Positions 11,730 through 21,597 of a stretch of DNA of 64,000 bases are shown here, in pieces. The stretch comes from Siphonodentalium dalli (lineage: Eukaryota; Mollusca; Scaphopoda; Gadilida; Siphonodentaliidae), in assembly GCA_032622095.1 (NCBI GenBank), contig CP136067.1, forward strand, positions 179,648,556 to 179,712,555. The letters run 5' to 3'. Each line of letters starts with the position of its first letter. Positions within the stretch are counted from its first letter, which is position 1. The notes below the pieces were generated by a model, which saw only the letters and a list, made by a program, of their open reading frames with translations, was not told the DNA's origin and did not search any database. The translations under genes were made by a program, and so were the position numbers.

Positions 11730-13535
11730 GTATTCGAAGAAGAGAGATGTCCAAATGCACGACCATCTACAAATGCATCAATGACCTAGTTTAGTATCCA
11801 TCGACCATAAAACAACACTGGAGCAATTCAAATATTCAGCTGGTGGACATAACAAGAAATATCGCCAACACCACACAAGGGTCGATGTATTCATATTCTC
11901 ATTTCCCCATCAGTGATATGTGGAATGCCTTACAAAAGATGCACCGTTCGTCAAACGCACATCTAAACATTTGTGATTGTATCAAGGGAAATTACTCTAA
12001 TGATATATGCGAATGATATGGCAATGCCTATTTGTGTCAGTTGGTGAGTGATTTAGTTGATGAATAAAGGTACATAATGTGTGACTAGTTTCCGATACTT
12101 GGGTTATTTTGACCACAATTGCGCACGATGAAAAGTAATTCCTTCGGTATCGTATGGAATATTTACCATTTTCAGATGGTTTATGTTACATAAACATGTA
12201 ACATAAAACATTTGAAATTAACGGTTTTTCGAAAAGGGTCGGCAAGCACACATATCGGTTGCCCTTCAAATGGCCACATCAACTTTATATAGCAATATTA
12301 CCAAGGATGGAACCTGATTTGTCTAGCTAGCTTAGGGCTGGGACAGCGGCTGAAATATTAGAAGTGGGAACATCTAGACCTTAATAGTTGAAAAGGTTGA
12401 GGTACAATGCATCTGGGAAAATTCAACCCATGATGGGGTGCGATGGCTGTTCTCTGACTTGGTTTTTTCGACCTGTGTCAAGGATGGGTGTTCATTTGGA
12501 AATTCCAATGTGGACGAACACTCCCTCGTCCAGGGTCTCCGGGGACATCCAACCTCGATTTTAAAACATATATATAGCACCATCTACTTAAACTATACCT
12601 AATTAATGGTACATTCCATTTATACCCAACTAAGCGGCTGAATTTAGGTCAACATATGACATTTGGTTTATAACCAACACGCACTACTACATTGGTAAGT
12701 TAAGGATCATGAGAACCCGATTTTTTCTAAGAATTCACTCATGGAACATTCTGTGCGGCACTATTGGCCAAATTAAATTGTTTAGACCACAAGGTGAATG
12801 CAAACTTCTTGAGCACACAAATGCCATGCGGTTCAAATATGTTTCATAATGTCATGGTAAATATTTAGGGTCCACTGATTCTTAACGCAACTTAGCCTGA
12901 AATTATCAGTAACTGTTTCAACACGAAATGCCACCACCCCCGATTCACCGCGTATCCGTGTACCTTCGCACAAAGATCGTTTATACGTTTTGAGCCCAAG
13001 CCCCACAACTTTAACTCTTTAATTCCGTTCATAATTAAAATCTCCTTTCAACTCCATTGAGCGTAAACCACCTCAATGGGTTAACAATTGAGATTCCGTG
13101 ACTGCATTACAAAGAAAATGTACCCAGCTAATCGCACTCACAATTATTCGCACGGATCATCGTCGTGGTCACGGCATGAAAAATCAATTGTGTAGCCTAT
13201 GCCGTTGTAATCTAATACGGAATTTTGACAAAAATGGTATTATCGCTGTACTATAGAACCCGCTTAGCCCGTACTTTATCATTCCGTATTGCGAATTTTT
13301 ACATATTACAAAGCTGTAGCGTTCGAGTACTATGAAAACATGAACAGATGAAACTTTCAGGCCCCCTTTTTCTCCACCAAATGCAAAGAGTTTCCGGTCA
13401 AGTGAATCCCGGTATATAGATGGTTCGCCAAAAAAGATCATATAAGTCATTGCATGTCAATGTATTTTGCATATAAAGAGTTTTGGGCATATGTTGAGTT
13501 TCAATCTACAATGAAAGAAATACACTGATAGAAAT
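11730..13535. other. No gene recognised
   Basis: Only short open frames without recognisable motifs. No inverted ends, tandem arrays or RNA-gene boxes stood out. Confidence 0.5.
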
Positions 13536-13536
13536 A

Positions 13537-13640
13537 CAGTCGAATACTATAGAACACAAAATATGTATTACAAAATTTGTAAATCACAAATTAACGCTGA
13601 TATTAAAAAAATTGTATTCTATAGTATAGGCCCCTGTGCC
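13537..13640. repeat. Dispersed repeat, partner at 27530-27640
   Basis: GAATACTATAGAACACA is shared with 27568-27584, preceded in both by GAAATACACTG. It abuts the inverted-repeat element that follows; TTCTATAGTATAGG here resembles that element's end. Confidence 0.5.
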
Positions 13641-13643
13641 CTA

Positions 13644-14402
13644 TACTATGGACCATAATAATTGTAATCACAAGGTTATGGGAGGTACATAGGAGGCGGG
13701 CAAGTGCAATAGACCACTGTATTGTAATAGTGTAGATTATACCCGTGTGCTTGTGGGCTCATTGCCGATGGGTGATTGGGTTTGATCAGAATGGCATTCA
13801 CACTGCGGCAATCAAGCGGTTGTCTCGTGGCAAATAACCTAAAGTCTGTATTGGAGTATTGACCAGTTATTACATTCGTGCAGGGGCGTTGTTAGAGGGT
13901 CTCCTTTGGGGGTACACAACTTGGAGTTTAAACCTGCACCTGATACCTTCCAGCCACGTCTCTTGTACACATTATCAATAGAATACTCCAGCGATTCTGA
14001 ATGACAAACCAACTAGAAATTGAAATACATCGTACGACTTGAATTGTTGGAACAGACGATAACCATCGATGACACATAACACAATGCACGAACGGTTGCG
14101 GTGTACTCACTGAGCGATTATTTAAAGGATACCGATTACCACTAATCAAATTAAACACGGCTCACCCATGCACTAGCGATAACATATCAATCAGTGTCTC
14201 CGAGGAATCATTTTTTCCATTGGTCAATCAAGTCACATGTGAAAAACCTATTATTTTATTGGTCACCATGCATGTGAACGCGGAATTACAAGAAGTCGCC
14301 TATACACTGTTATAATAAGAGTGGAGGTCTATGGTAATCGACACCTTTTGTGTGCCCCACAGAAGCTTGTGATTACAATAATTGTGTTCTATAGTATAGG
14401 GC
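13644..14402. mobile_element. MITE-like element with ~36-bp inverted ends
   Basis: The left end (13644-13677) starts CCCTATACTATGGACCATAA and continues through AATTGTAATCACAAG. The right end (14366-14402) is the inverted form, CTTGTGATTACAATAATTGT followed by GTTCTATAGTATAGGG. The interior has no supported reading frame. No clean target duplication is visible. Confidence 0.75.
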
Positions 14403-14494
14403 CCTGGGAGAGGGATCTGCATAGCCGAGCTTGAGGAAACAATACAGCAATGGTTTCAACAGGACAACTTTTAATTGTAAATATCACAAGAATA

Positions 14495-15519
14495 AGATGG
14501 CATCAAATTTGACTATCCATATTTGTAATAAGATAAGGAGTACATACTTCTACCTCATAAATGCCGGTGTATACCCCGGTGGGATAACACCATCTAGTTG
14601 TCTTAAAATATATAAATCTATGGTTCTACCCGCCGGGCTATATGGATCTGAACTTCTAAATAGCCTGTCACAAAGCGACAAGTTAAAACTTGAAAAAGTA
14701 CATCGCATGTGTCTTAAAAACATGCAGGGCTTACCTACGAGATGTCGCACTGCTGTCGCCCAAGGAATGCTGGGAGTAGGCCCTCTGGAGTCGGCTATTG
14801 ATAAAAGGAAACTTACCCTATTCGGATCCCTCTGTAGACTGGCCCATGACAAAACTGTTAAACATATATTTCTTCTCAGACTTTTTCATTTCATTCTCGG
14901 TCAACACTGCTCCAAATCTATCTTTTTAGAAATATATAATATTCTTATTAAATATGATTTGCTTGATGTCCTTACAATATACTTTACCAATGGTATCTTC
15001 CCTTCTAAATATGCATGGAAAACTCTGGTTCGCGATAAAATTCTTGCTTATGACAATGCCATATGGAAATCAACCGTGTTATCAGATCAAGAATTGGCAT
15101 TATTTTCTCATTTCCACAATTCTCTTGATATGTCTCCACTGTGGCATGCGTGTAAATCCCAACCATCAGAGAAATATATCTTCTTGCTTATTGCCCGTTT
15201 AGTGGCTCACACCGCCTATAGGGACAAAGGTAAATGCCGCAAATGTGGACTTTTATATGAATGTATTGTACAACATGTATTTTGTGACTGTGTAGCTCTT
15301 GCTGATGTTAGGAATATTGTATGGTTCGATATTATTGACCAATTCGGCACCGAAACATTCGTATTTCTTGATAACCTAGACACTTATCAACTATTGGGTT
15401 GCTATCTCGGCCACCCGCCGTTAGAAGTTCCCAGTGTGCTCCATACCGACGAATTAGTCTTGTTCTTCTCACGTTTAGCAGCAAATATTTGGAAATTTTA
15501 CCATCTAGATACCGGTTAA
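14495..15519 (+). pseudogene. LINE reverse transcriptase, C-terminal fragment (340 codons from 14497)
   Basis: This is an intact reading frame for the part of a LINE ORF2 that follows the polymerase core. The frame is open upstream to 14431, but its first 22 codons come from host DNA and the target repeat; the element itself begins at 14495. Visible blocks: YKSMVLPAGLYGSELL near residues 42-57, CLKNMQGLPTRCRT near 76-90, DKRKLTLFGSLCRL, and a cysteine/histidine cluster CRKCGLLYECIVQHVFCDC near residue 246. YK..VLP..LYG.EL and the terminal Cys/His cluster are characteristic of non-LTR elements. Endonuclease and catalytic RT motifs are absent, so it cannot mobilise itself. The closest relative in the window is the minus-strand fragment at 53488-54360. 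The uninterrupted frame suggests a fairly young insertion. Confidence 0.88.
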
Positions 15520-15634
15520 TATCGTTCTGTTAATTAATACAAGGTCACCGGAACTTAACAAACCTTTGACCTCTGACTAATGATTACATCGTTCTGAGTA
15601 TATACGACCCACAATACAATTGAGACTATAATTA

Positions 15635-15706
15635 TGCATATATATATATATGTGTATGTGTACGTGTGTATGTATGTGTGCGTATGTATGCGTGTATGTG
15701 TATGTA

Positions 15707-15737
<31 letters not shown>

Positions 15738-15880
15738 GTATATAGCTATATATATATATATATATGTATGTGTGTATGTATGTATGTGTATGTATATGTA
15801 TGTGTATGTATATATATATATATCTATATGTGTGTATGTGTATGTGTGTGTATATATTTATGTATATGTATGGGTATATA
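15635..15880. repeat. Compound (TA)n/(TATG)n microsatellite
   Basis: Alternating TATATA, TGTATG and TGTGTG runs inside the 3' untranslated region of the LINE insert. Both strands give low-complexity Tyr/Ile/His/Val frames that are artefacts of the repeat. Confidence 0.95.
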
Positions 15881-16110
15881 TATACCACTGTCTTTTCTGA
15901 CGTTGCTTATCTCATAAACTAGAATGAGTTATCTCTTTCAGATATCCTTTGTAAATATGTTATACATGTATGTAATATTTTGTTTTTGCTAATCTTCGAT
16001 CTCGGAGGACAATTAAAGAATATATATATAATTGTAAATATCACAAGAATACTAATGATCATTTGGCTGTAAACAACTTCATCATCCGCCGGAGCACCGA
16101 TGTGCGATAT

Positions 16111-16791
16111 TGGCTGCGGACACACGTACCACAGTAGCGATGTCATAGTAGGTGTGACAATTTATTATGGTGGAGTTTGGTGACAATTGGTCCGTCATAA
16201 TTCTGTGCCATAGCTATCCATGTCGCCCGCTGATTTTCCGCACAATGAGTCGACTGGACCAATTAACCATTGCTTTTCACCAAGGTTGATCTCTACTCAT
16301 TACGTTTTGCTAAATTGTATTCACGACGATATATATAATTGCACGATAGATCGTCCAGAATTGTGTTTGAACGTGGCCTGGTGGCAGTTCCTCGTTGACT
16401 CACATATCATTATTGTGGTACGTTTTTTTATATGATCTCAATGCATGCATGTTTATCTACTTATATTAATTTCATTAGTAATAACAATTATGGCTGTTGA
16501 GATGGGTTATTCATTAAGTTATCAAGTGGACTTGTGTGTTAGCATGCAAAATATAACACTGCGTGTTGAGTAAAGATCAACATCGACAAGACATTCAGGT
16601 AGATCGACCGACATTCAGGTAGATCGACCGTCGCTGGTAGAGCTTGGTAGACTAATTGTGCGAATTTGCAGAGGGCGACCTGGCTTGCTATGGCATATTA
16701 AATATGACAACCAAATTGTCACCAAACTCCACCATAATAAATTGTCACACCTACTATGCCATCGCTACTGTGGTACATGTGTCCGCTGCCA
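16111..16791. mobile_element. MITE-like element with ~90-bp inverted ends
   Basis: The left arm (16111-16202) and right arm (16702-16791) are inverted copies. They share ACAATTTATTATGGTGGAGT and CACAGTAGCGATG with few differences. The interior (16203-16701) has a duplicated AGACATTCAGGTAGATCGACCG stretch at about 16590-16632 and no gene. Confidence 0.8.
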
Positions 16792-16828
16792 TTGTCCCAA
16801 CAGAAATACAACTCTAATCAAGACCTGA

Positions 16829-17127
16829 ACTAAAAGTACATTCAGGGATTTTTTTGGAAATCACTTCAATGTGGAATTGCTGTAACATTAAAGTGAAGAA
16901 ACCTATAAAGCCATGAAACCAATCTCACTCATGATTCATCTGTTTAAAACTAACTCTTAGCACCAAGCGCATGGAAGAGATTACCAGATACCCAAAACAT
17001 TAATAAAATGATCTAACTAAATAAACCAGTAAAAATTGTTATTCCATTCTTTCATAATTCATGTATGTCATATTCTGTTCTTATCTCGATCCGAATAAAA
17101 AATATTTAAAAAAAAAAAGGAAAAGAA
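16829..17127 (+). mobile_element. Possible polyA-tailed retroposed insert
   Basis: An A-rich tail (17107-17127) follows TCTCGATCCGAATAAAAAAT, and an 8-bp direct repeat AAGACCTG flanks the block (16821-16828 and 17128-17135). The duplication is short for this class and the cargo has no open frame, so this is a weak call. Confidence 0.4.
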
Positions 17128-17466
17128 AAGACCTGCCCTTTGTTGCGGGAAAGTACTGTCGCGTTATATGACCGATTTATTTTCCCGAAAAACATTTCAT
17201 GATTACATTCAAATTGATTCAATCGGCCGATGAAATAAGACCGAGAAGCCGCGTGAGTGTTGTCAATTAACGTCTAGACCACCATTGGAGATGGAACATT
17301 AGTCTGTAGCCCCACGACGCAGACAGTATATCATCGGTATTTAGAAATTCAATATGTTTCCACGATAGAGAAGAATATTGCTTTTTACCGTCAATAAGTT
17401 AGCCCACATTAATTAGGAACTTCTTTGAAGAACGGCATTTCGTATCTCCTCGTATGTGTTATCTGG

Positions 17467-17560
17467 TTGACCACTATCAGTGCATCACCCTGAATGGCAG
17501 TTAACAGAGAGGTGTTGAATCGTGTGTACCAAATTAAGAAAATATGGAATACAAGACGTA
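17467..17560 (+). repeat. Dispersed repeat, partner at 20684-20770
   Basis: Both copies carry ATGGCAGTTAA-AGAGAGG-GTTGAATCGTGTGTACCA, followed by a diverged TAATACAA/GAATACAAGAC stretch. Same orientation in both. Class unknown. Confidence 0.65.
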
Positions 17561-17633
17561 GTAATTCTATATTTATTGTATGCCTTGTATGTGGAGAAGA
17601 TTATGTACAGAAAGGTTACAATATGGTATATAT

Positions 17634-17957
17634 GGAGGATCTACAACGAGTCCCCAGTTTATAACGGAATTTATAAAAATTCGTCCAGTAAATTACGTCT
17701 GGACCGAGCCCTTGTCGAGGTCAGGAACTAATGTACTGGACGAGTATTGTAAATTCCTCTATCAACTGGGCACATGCTGTAGATTCTATTTATTACATGA
17801 TCCAAAACCTCGATAAAACATACATAAATCAACAAATGGGACATGAAAACTAACATCGGCTTCTAGAAGGTTTGCGATGACGTTTCACGTAACTATGCAT
17901 TGTTTTCTCGCGTATAGAAATAATCCCAGATAAATAAAGACTCTTTCGCGCGTTTAA
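17634..17957 (+). mobile_element. Stepped-hairpin element, copy 1
   Basis: Starts GAGGATCTACAACGAGTCC after TATATG. The hairpin occupies about 17634-17785. Same-strand CGAG steps lie at 17646 (ACGAGT), 17704 (CCGAGC), 17715 (TCGAGG) and 17740 (ACGAGT). The expected steps at 17679 (ATTCGT) and 17772 (ACATGC) have decayed. After the hairpin comes TTTATTACATGATCC and a tail with AAACCTCGATAAAACATAC and GATGACGTTTCACGTAACTA, shared with the copies at 18765 and 39005. Confidence 0.8.
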
Positions 17958-18023
17958 TGCGTATTTTTAATGAAATAACTGTTCAAACCCTTATTTCGTT
18001 AGAGTTCTGTTTGAAAAATATTG

Positions 18024-18300
18024 GAAGTCATATTATTTTGAGACATTGAGTATGCAATGTAAACAGACGACAAACCGGAGTCAAAGGTCACCTGGCACTA
18101 TTTCCTGCTATGAAACGAACGTTTAATATCACAATTTATTACATGATCCTAACCGTATTCCATTCAATAAACCCATTCTATAAATTGTGATATTAAACGT
18201 TCGTTTAATAACAAGAAATAGTGCCAGGTGACCTTTGACTTCCGGTTTTTCGTCTGTTTACATTTCGTACGCTACGTCTCAAAATTCTATGGCTTCCATT
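18024..18300. repeat. Long inverted repeat with ~120-bp arms
   Basis: Arms 18024-18142 and 18178-18300 are inverted copies. They share AAACGAACGTTTAATATCAC / GTGATATTAAACGTTCGTTT and the GTGCCAGGTGACCTTTGACT block. The spacer contains TTTATTACATGATCC. A single-arm copy is at 37776-37995, where a P1 MITE sits at its far end. Confidence 0.8.
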
Positions 18301-18361
18301 ATTTTTTCCAACAAACCATAATGTTGAAGAGTTTGAAAAGTTATGTCATTAAATATTATAC

Positions 18362-18500
18362 TGTTATCGCATTGTTTCGAGGTTGACACGAGGAATTGTC
18401 AACCCGAGGAAGTCAATATTCACCAAGGCCGTAGGCCGAGGTGAATATTGATTTCCAAGGGCTGACAATTTCTCGTGTCAACCAAAAACAATGCGATAAC
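18362..18500. repeat. Long hairpin with CCGAGG steps
   Basis: Near-palindrome from CTGTTATCGCATTG to CAATGCGATAAC. Same-strand CCGAGG or CCAAGG hexamers lie at 18404, 18423, 18436 and 18455, mirrored with spacing 19-13-19. CCAAGG is what CCGAGG becomes after a CpG transition. The outermost interruptions pair normally, so this hairpin only partly follows the stepped design. Confidence 0.75.
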
Positions 18501-18764
18501 TGTTTTATTATATGAAACGCGCGTTGATTGGACAAGACGTTGTGACGTTGAACGTCGCTGAGAAAACATGATCTATTTTCAGGTCTGATAATAAGTTATG
18601 TTAAATCCTGAAGTATCTGACGTCACTCAGAACTGTTATTAACCTGTTGTTTCATTAATAAGGTGAACATCGTTGGATATCTCGATTTTTTCGTTACGTT
18701 TTAACATAGGAATTGCGGAAGGAAACATAGGATCATATAATAAACGCCATTAAATACCCTCAAA

Positions 18765-19076
18765 GAATATTTATTTATCTGGGAATATTTCTTTACGCGG
18801 GCAAACTACGCATAGTTACGTGAAACGTCATGGCATGTCTTATAGAAACCGAAGTTAGTTTCGCGTCCCATTTGTTGATTTAAGTATGTTTTGTCGAGGT
18901 TTTGGATCATATAATAAATAGAATCTACAACTCGTCCCCAGTTTATAGGGGAATTTACAAAACTCGACCAGTAAATTCGGTCTGGACCTCGCCAAATTCT
19001 CGGTCCAGACATAATTTACTGGACTCGTTTTGTAAATTCCCCTATAAACTGGGGACTCGTTGTAGATCCTCTATTT
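18765..19076 (-). mobile_element. Stepped-hairpin element, copy 2 (best preserved hairpin)
   Basis: Inverted relative to copy 1; it ends ACTCGTTGTAGATCCTC before TATTTATATAA. Plus-strand steps are ACTCGT 18930, ACTCGA 18962, CCTCGC 18987, TCTCGG 18998, ACTCGT 19023 and ACTCGT 19055: spacing 32-25-11-25-32. The 26-nt outer stem segments (18936-18961 and 19029-19054) are perfectly complementary. The 19-nt inner segments match at 17 of 19. The tail (18765-18900) is shared with 17800-17957 and 39140-39290. Confidence 0.85.
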
Positions 19077-19207
19077 ATATAATGTCTTTATTGAATGGAA
19101 TAAGGTAGGCTCGTATAATAAATACACTTGTAATTCAATTGATTATTTGTCACTAAAAACAAGCATTCTGATTGGCGGAGAGCGGCTAAGTTTCGTTTTC
19201 GATTCAC

Positions 19208-19405
19208 CGACATCGGCCGCTTCAGCGTGCATCAAATCTGAATGTAGCACGGTCAAATTTCATCGGCGCAGAACGAGTAGCGAAACGAGCACACCCGCGC
19301 GTTGTTGTCTATAGATACCGTTCATCGGCCGCTTCAGCGTGCATCAAATCTGAATGTGGACACGGTACAATTTCATCAGCGCAGAACGGAGTAGCGAAAC
19401 GAGCC
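19208..19405 (+). repeat. Two-copy tandem duplication (~117 bp period)
   Basis: ATCGGCCGCTTCAGCGTGCA and AGCGAAACGAGC recur at about 19212-19290 and 19324-19403, with a few substitutions. No coding potential. Confidence 0.8.
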
Positions 19406-19600
19406 AACCAGCCCCACAGGAAATGGTTACTGAGCAGTGTTAACGTTTCGAGTAACGCAATGAACAAACCCAATGATTTGTGCACGGTGACAACGGCGAA
19501 ATGAAAGTCTCGATTTGTGTCATGAAAATGACTAACTGATACCTTTTATACAGTTTTTTTGCACATTCCTTGCTAGATTGAATAACAATGGAGATAAACG

Positions 19601-19724
19601 TACCCTGTTTCGTTGTACATTCTGGGATTCGAGCATGAAAACAGTTAGTGAACTCGCCGGCAAGCCGGCTCGTTCACAAACTGTTTTCATGCTCGAATCC
19701 CAGAATGTACAACTCAACAGGGTA
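19601..19724. repeat. Long near-perfect hairpin
   Basis: Arms TACCCTGTTTCGTTGTACAT... and its complement run to a GAACTCGCCGGCAAGCCGGCTCGTTC-type centre (19652-19677). Unlike the stepped hairpins, its CGAG and CTCG positions pair normally. Open frames seen on both strands across it are palindrome artefacts. Confidence 0.85.
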
Positions 19725-20078
19725 TGTGTATCTCCTAAATGTACATGGTTGCCACAACGTCGTTGAAAACACCCCAACAAAGAACTACGGTATATGGTTT
19801 CAAAGTAGCCATATGAGTATGAGGCGAGAGTGCATGTCTATTATTTATTTATTTATTTAACTCCACGTGTGGATAGTGGCTTACAATATTTACAAATAAG
19901 ACAAAGTTAAAATATGAAATTATGCAAGGGCTACATCTAATAACAAATACATGCAACACCAGTTGGACAAAAAATGCGAGTGCTGATCGATATTATAGCG
20001 AGCATTTATAACAATATACTGCTACACTAATATTAAATTGAGTTCCCGCGAATAAAAGGACACATGGTGGGCAAGTAG

Positions 20079-20379
20079 GGCTGAAGGGGTCACTCTCACC
20101 AAAAAACACAGGGTTTGGAAATGTGCTGAAGCTTGTGATCGACACGAACACCATTACTTAAATTGTGTTTATGAAAGTCTGTCGCCCATTAACAGCTCGT
20201 TTTCAGTACATTTTAATATTCATTGGAACGTAAACAATTATTATCTAACATAAATCATGGCAGATACGAAAACTGAATGTCATTTAGAACGACATTTCAA
20301 ACCATGTGTACTCTTCAGCACATTTTGAAAATCCTGTGTACCCTTCATAACTTTTTTTGGTGAGAGTGACCCCTTCAGT
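20079..20379. mobile_element. hAT-like MITE (~300 bp)
   Basis: Inverted ends CTGAAGGGGTCACTCTCACC (20081-20100) and GGTGAGAGTGACCCCTTCAG (20359-20378) are perfect over 20 bp and continue into AAAAAA/TTTTTT. The 8-bp direct repeat GCAAGTAG flanks it (20071-20078 and 20080-20087 measured from the opposite side, at the right boundary after the terminal T). Eight-base duplications are typical of hAT elements. Confidence 0.8.
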
Positions 20380-20399
20380 GCAAGTAGATTGATGAGTTC

Positions 20400-21590
20400 A
20401 GCATAATTAGCTCCATTTGATGTAACGACCTCTGTTCCAAGAAGAAAAAACACTTAAAGTAGAGTCACCGATTGTGTCCAGATACATGTTGATATCCCAT
20501 AGTGGTTGAGTATGTGGTCGAATTAACCATTCCTCATGCAGGTGATGTGATCGGAAATGCAGGAGCTCATCACGTGCAGAAGTTCATTATCATAGCACCT
20601 TTGACAAGAGCAACACACAAGATTATTTTTGTATGTCGTTTTGTTCAATAGCAATCCGAAATTTTTCAACTTTTCGACACTATCTGAGAGTGTCACCCTG
20701 CATGGCAGTTAAAAGAGAGGAGTTGAATCGTGTGTACCATTTAATAATTATGTAATACAATACTTAGTAATTGGCTAAGGCAATTGTAATTAACCTTTTC
20801 TATACTAAACATTCGTTGATGAGTAGTTCCCTTGGGAAATGTTCAGATAATAAGTTCAACAAACGAACATTTCTCACCAGAATATGAATAATCTTGTTAT
20901 GTTATTATCTGTTTCTGTCTGTCGTCTGCTTTTATTAGATGAACACCCCACCAAATGAGTAATAGACCATTCCAATGTATATTTTTATAACTAACTGAGA
21001 GAATCCATTACGTATTTAAAGGGTTGAATTGCTGTCAATTCGGATCGCTGATATTTGAGATGCAGACGGGTGACACTTTCACAAGAATCTATGTGCCACT
21101 CAGCTCGAACATCAAAGCAGTTTATATCACTAGTAATTCTTTTGCATTGCAAGTAAGCTGAACATGTTATGGGAACTAGATGCATCATTGATATTTCAAA
21201 GGGGGATTAACAAGGAGTCAAACTTATGTGACATGCTTTGGCCAGAACAAATGTATTTCTGAAAGTGAATTAAATATAACACATATATATGTTTAATAGA
21301 TATGTCTATTTGCACAATAGTCTATGCAATATTAACAGAATATAATTTTTTTTTATATTATTGCACATGACCCAACTGGCCCTCTTCCTGCTGCCATGAG
21401 TAAAAGGTGTAATATGAAATACGATGACAGACTATTCTATACTTGGTTGGTGTCTAAATTTAATTTAAATGATTTGATTTCACAGTGTTAGCCTTGTTTA
21501 CACCATTGCGTACAGAGCACTGTATATGCGTTTTCACTCTGTATTGCATACAAATTATGATTGAGTGAAATAAAGCAATTCAATTCATCA
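20400..21590. other. No gene recognised
   Basis: Holds the repeat copy at 20684-20770 and a GATAATAAGTTCAACAAACG stretch at 20847-20866 that recurs at 25341-25385 in hairpin form. The rest shows nothing recognisable. The minus strand of 20450-20650 reads like decayed coding sequence but without a diagnostic motif. Confidence 0.5.
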
Positions 21591-21597
21591 GAACCGT

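Larger units (their letters stand above)
14495..16028 (+). mobile_element. 5'-truncated non-LTR retrotransposon (LINE) with 23-bp target duplication
   Basis: The insert is bounded by a 23-bp direct repeat at 14472-14494 and 16029-16051 (core AATTGTAAATATCACAAGAA). It holds the C-terminal part of a reverse-transcriptase ORF, a 3' untranslated region containing a TA/TG microsatellite, and the 3' terminus TCGGAGGACAATTAAAGAAT followed by (TA)n. A long target duplication with 5' truncation is typical of target-primed reverse transcription. A related terminus, GGAGGACAATAAAGATATAT, ends the minus-strand LINE at 53100-54360. Confidence 0.9.

Noticed and set aside
15577-15917. Tyr/Ile/His-rich proteins
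   Set aside because: Translation of the TA/TG microsatellite in the LINE 3' untranslated region.
19601-19724. Another member of the stepped-hairpin family
   Set aside because: Its CGAG and CTCG positions are complementary, so there are no mirrored same-strand steps.
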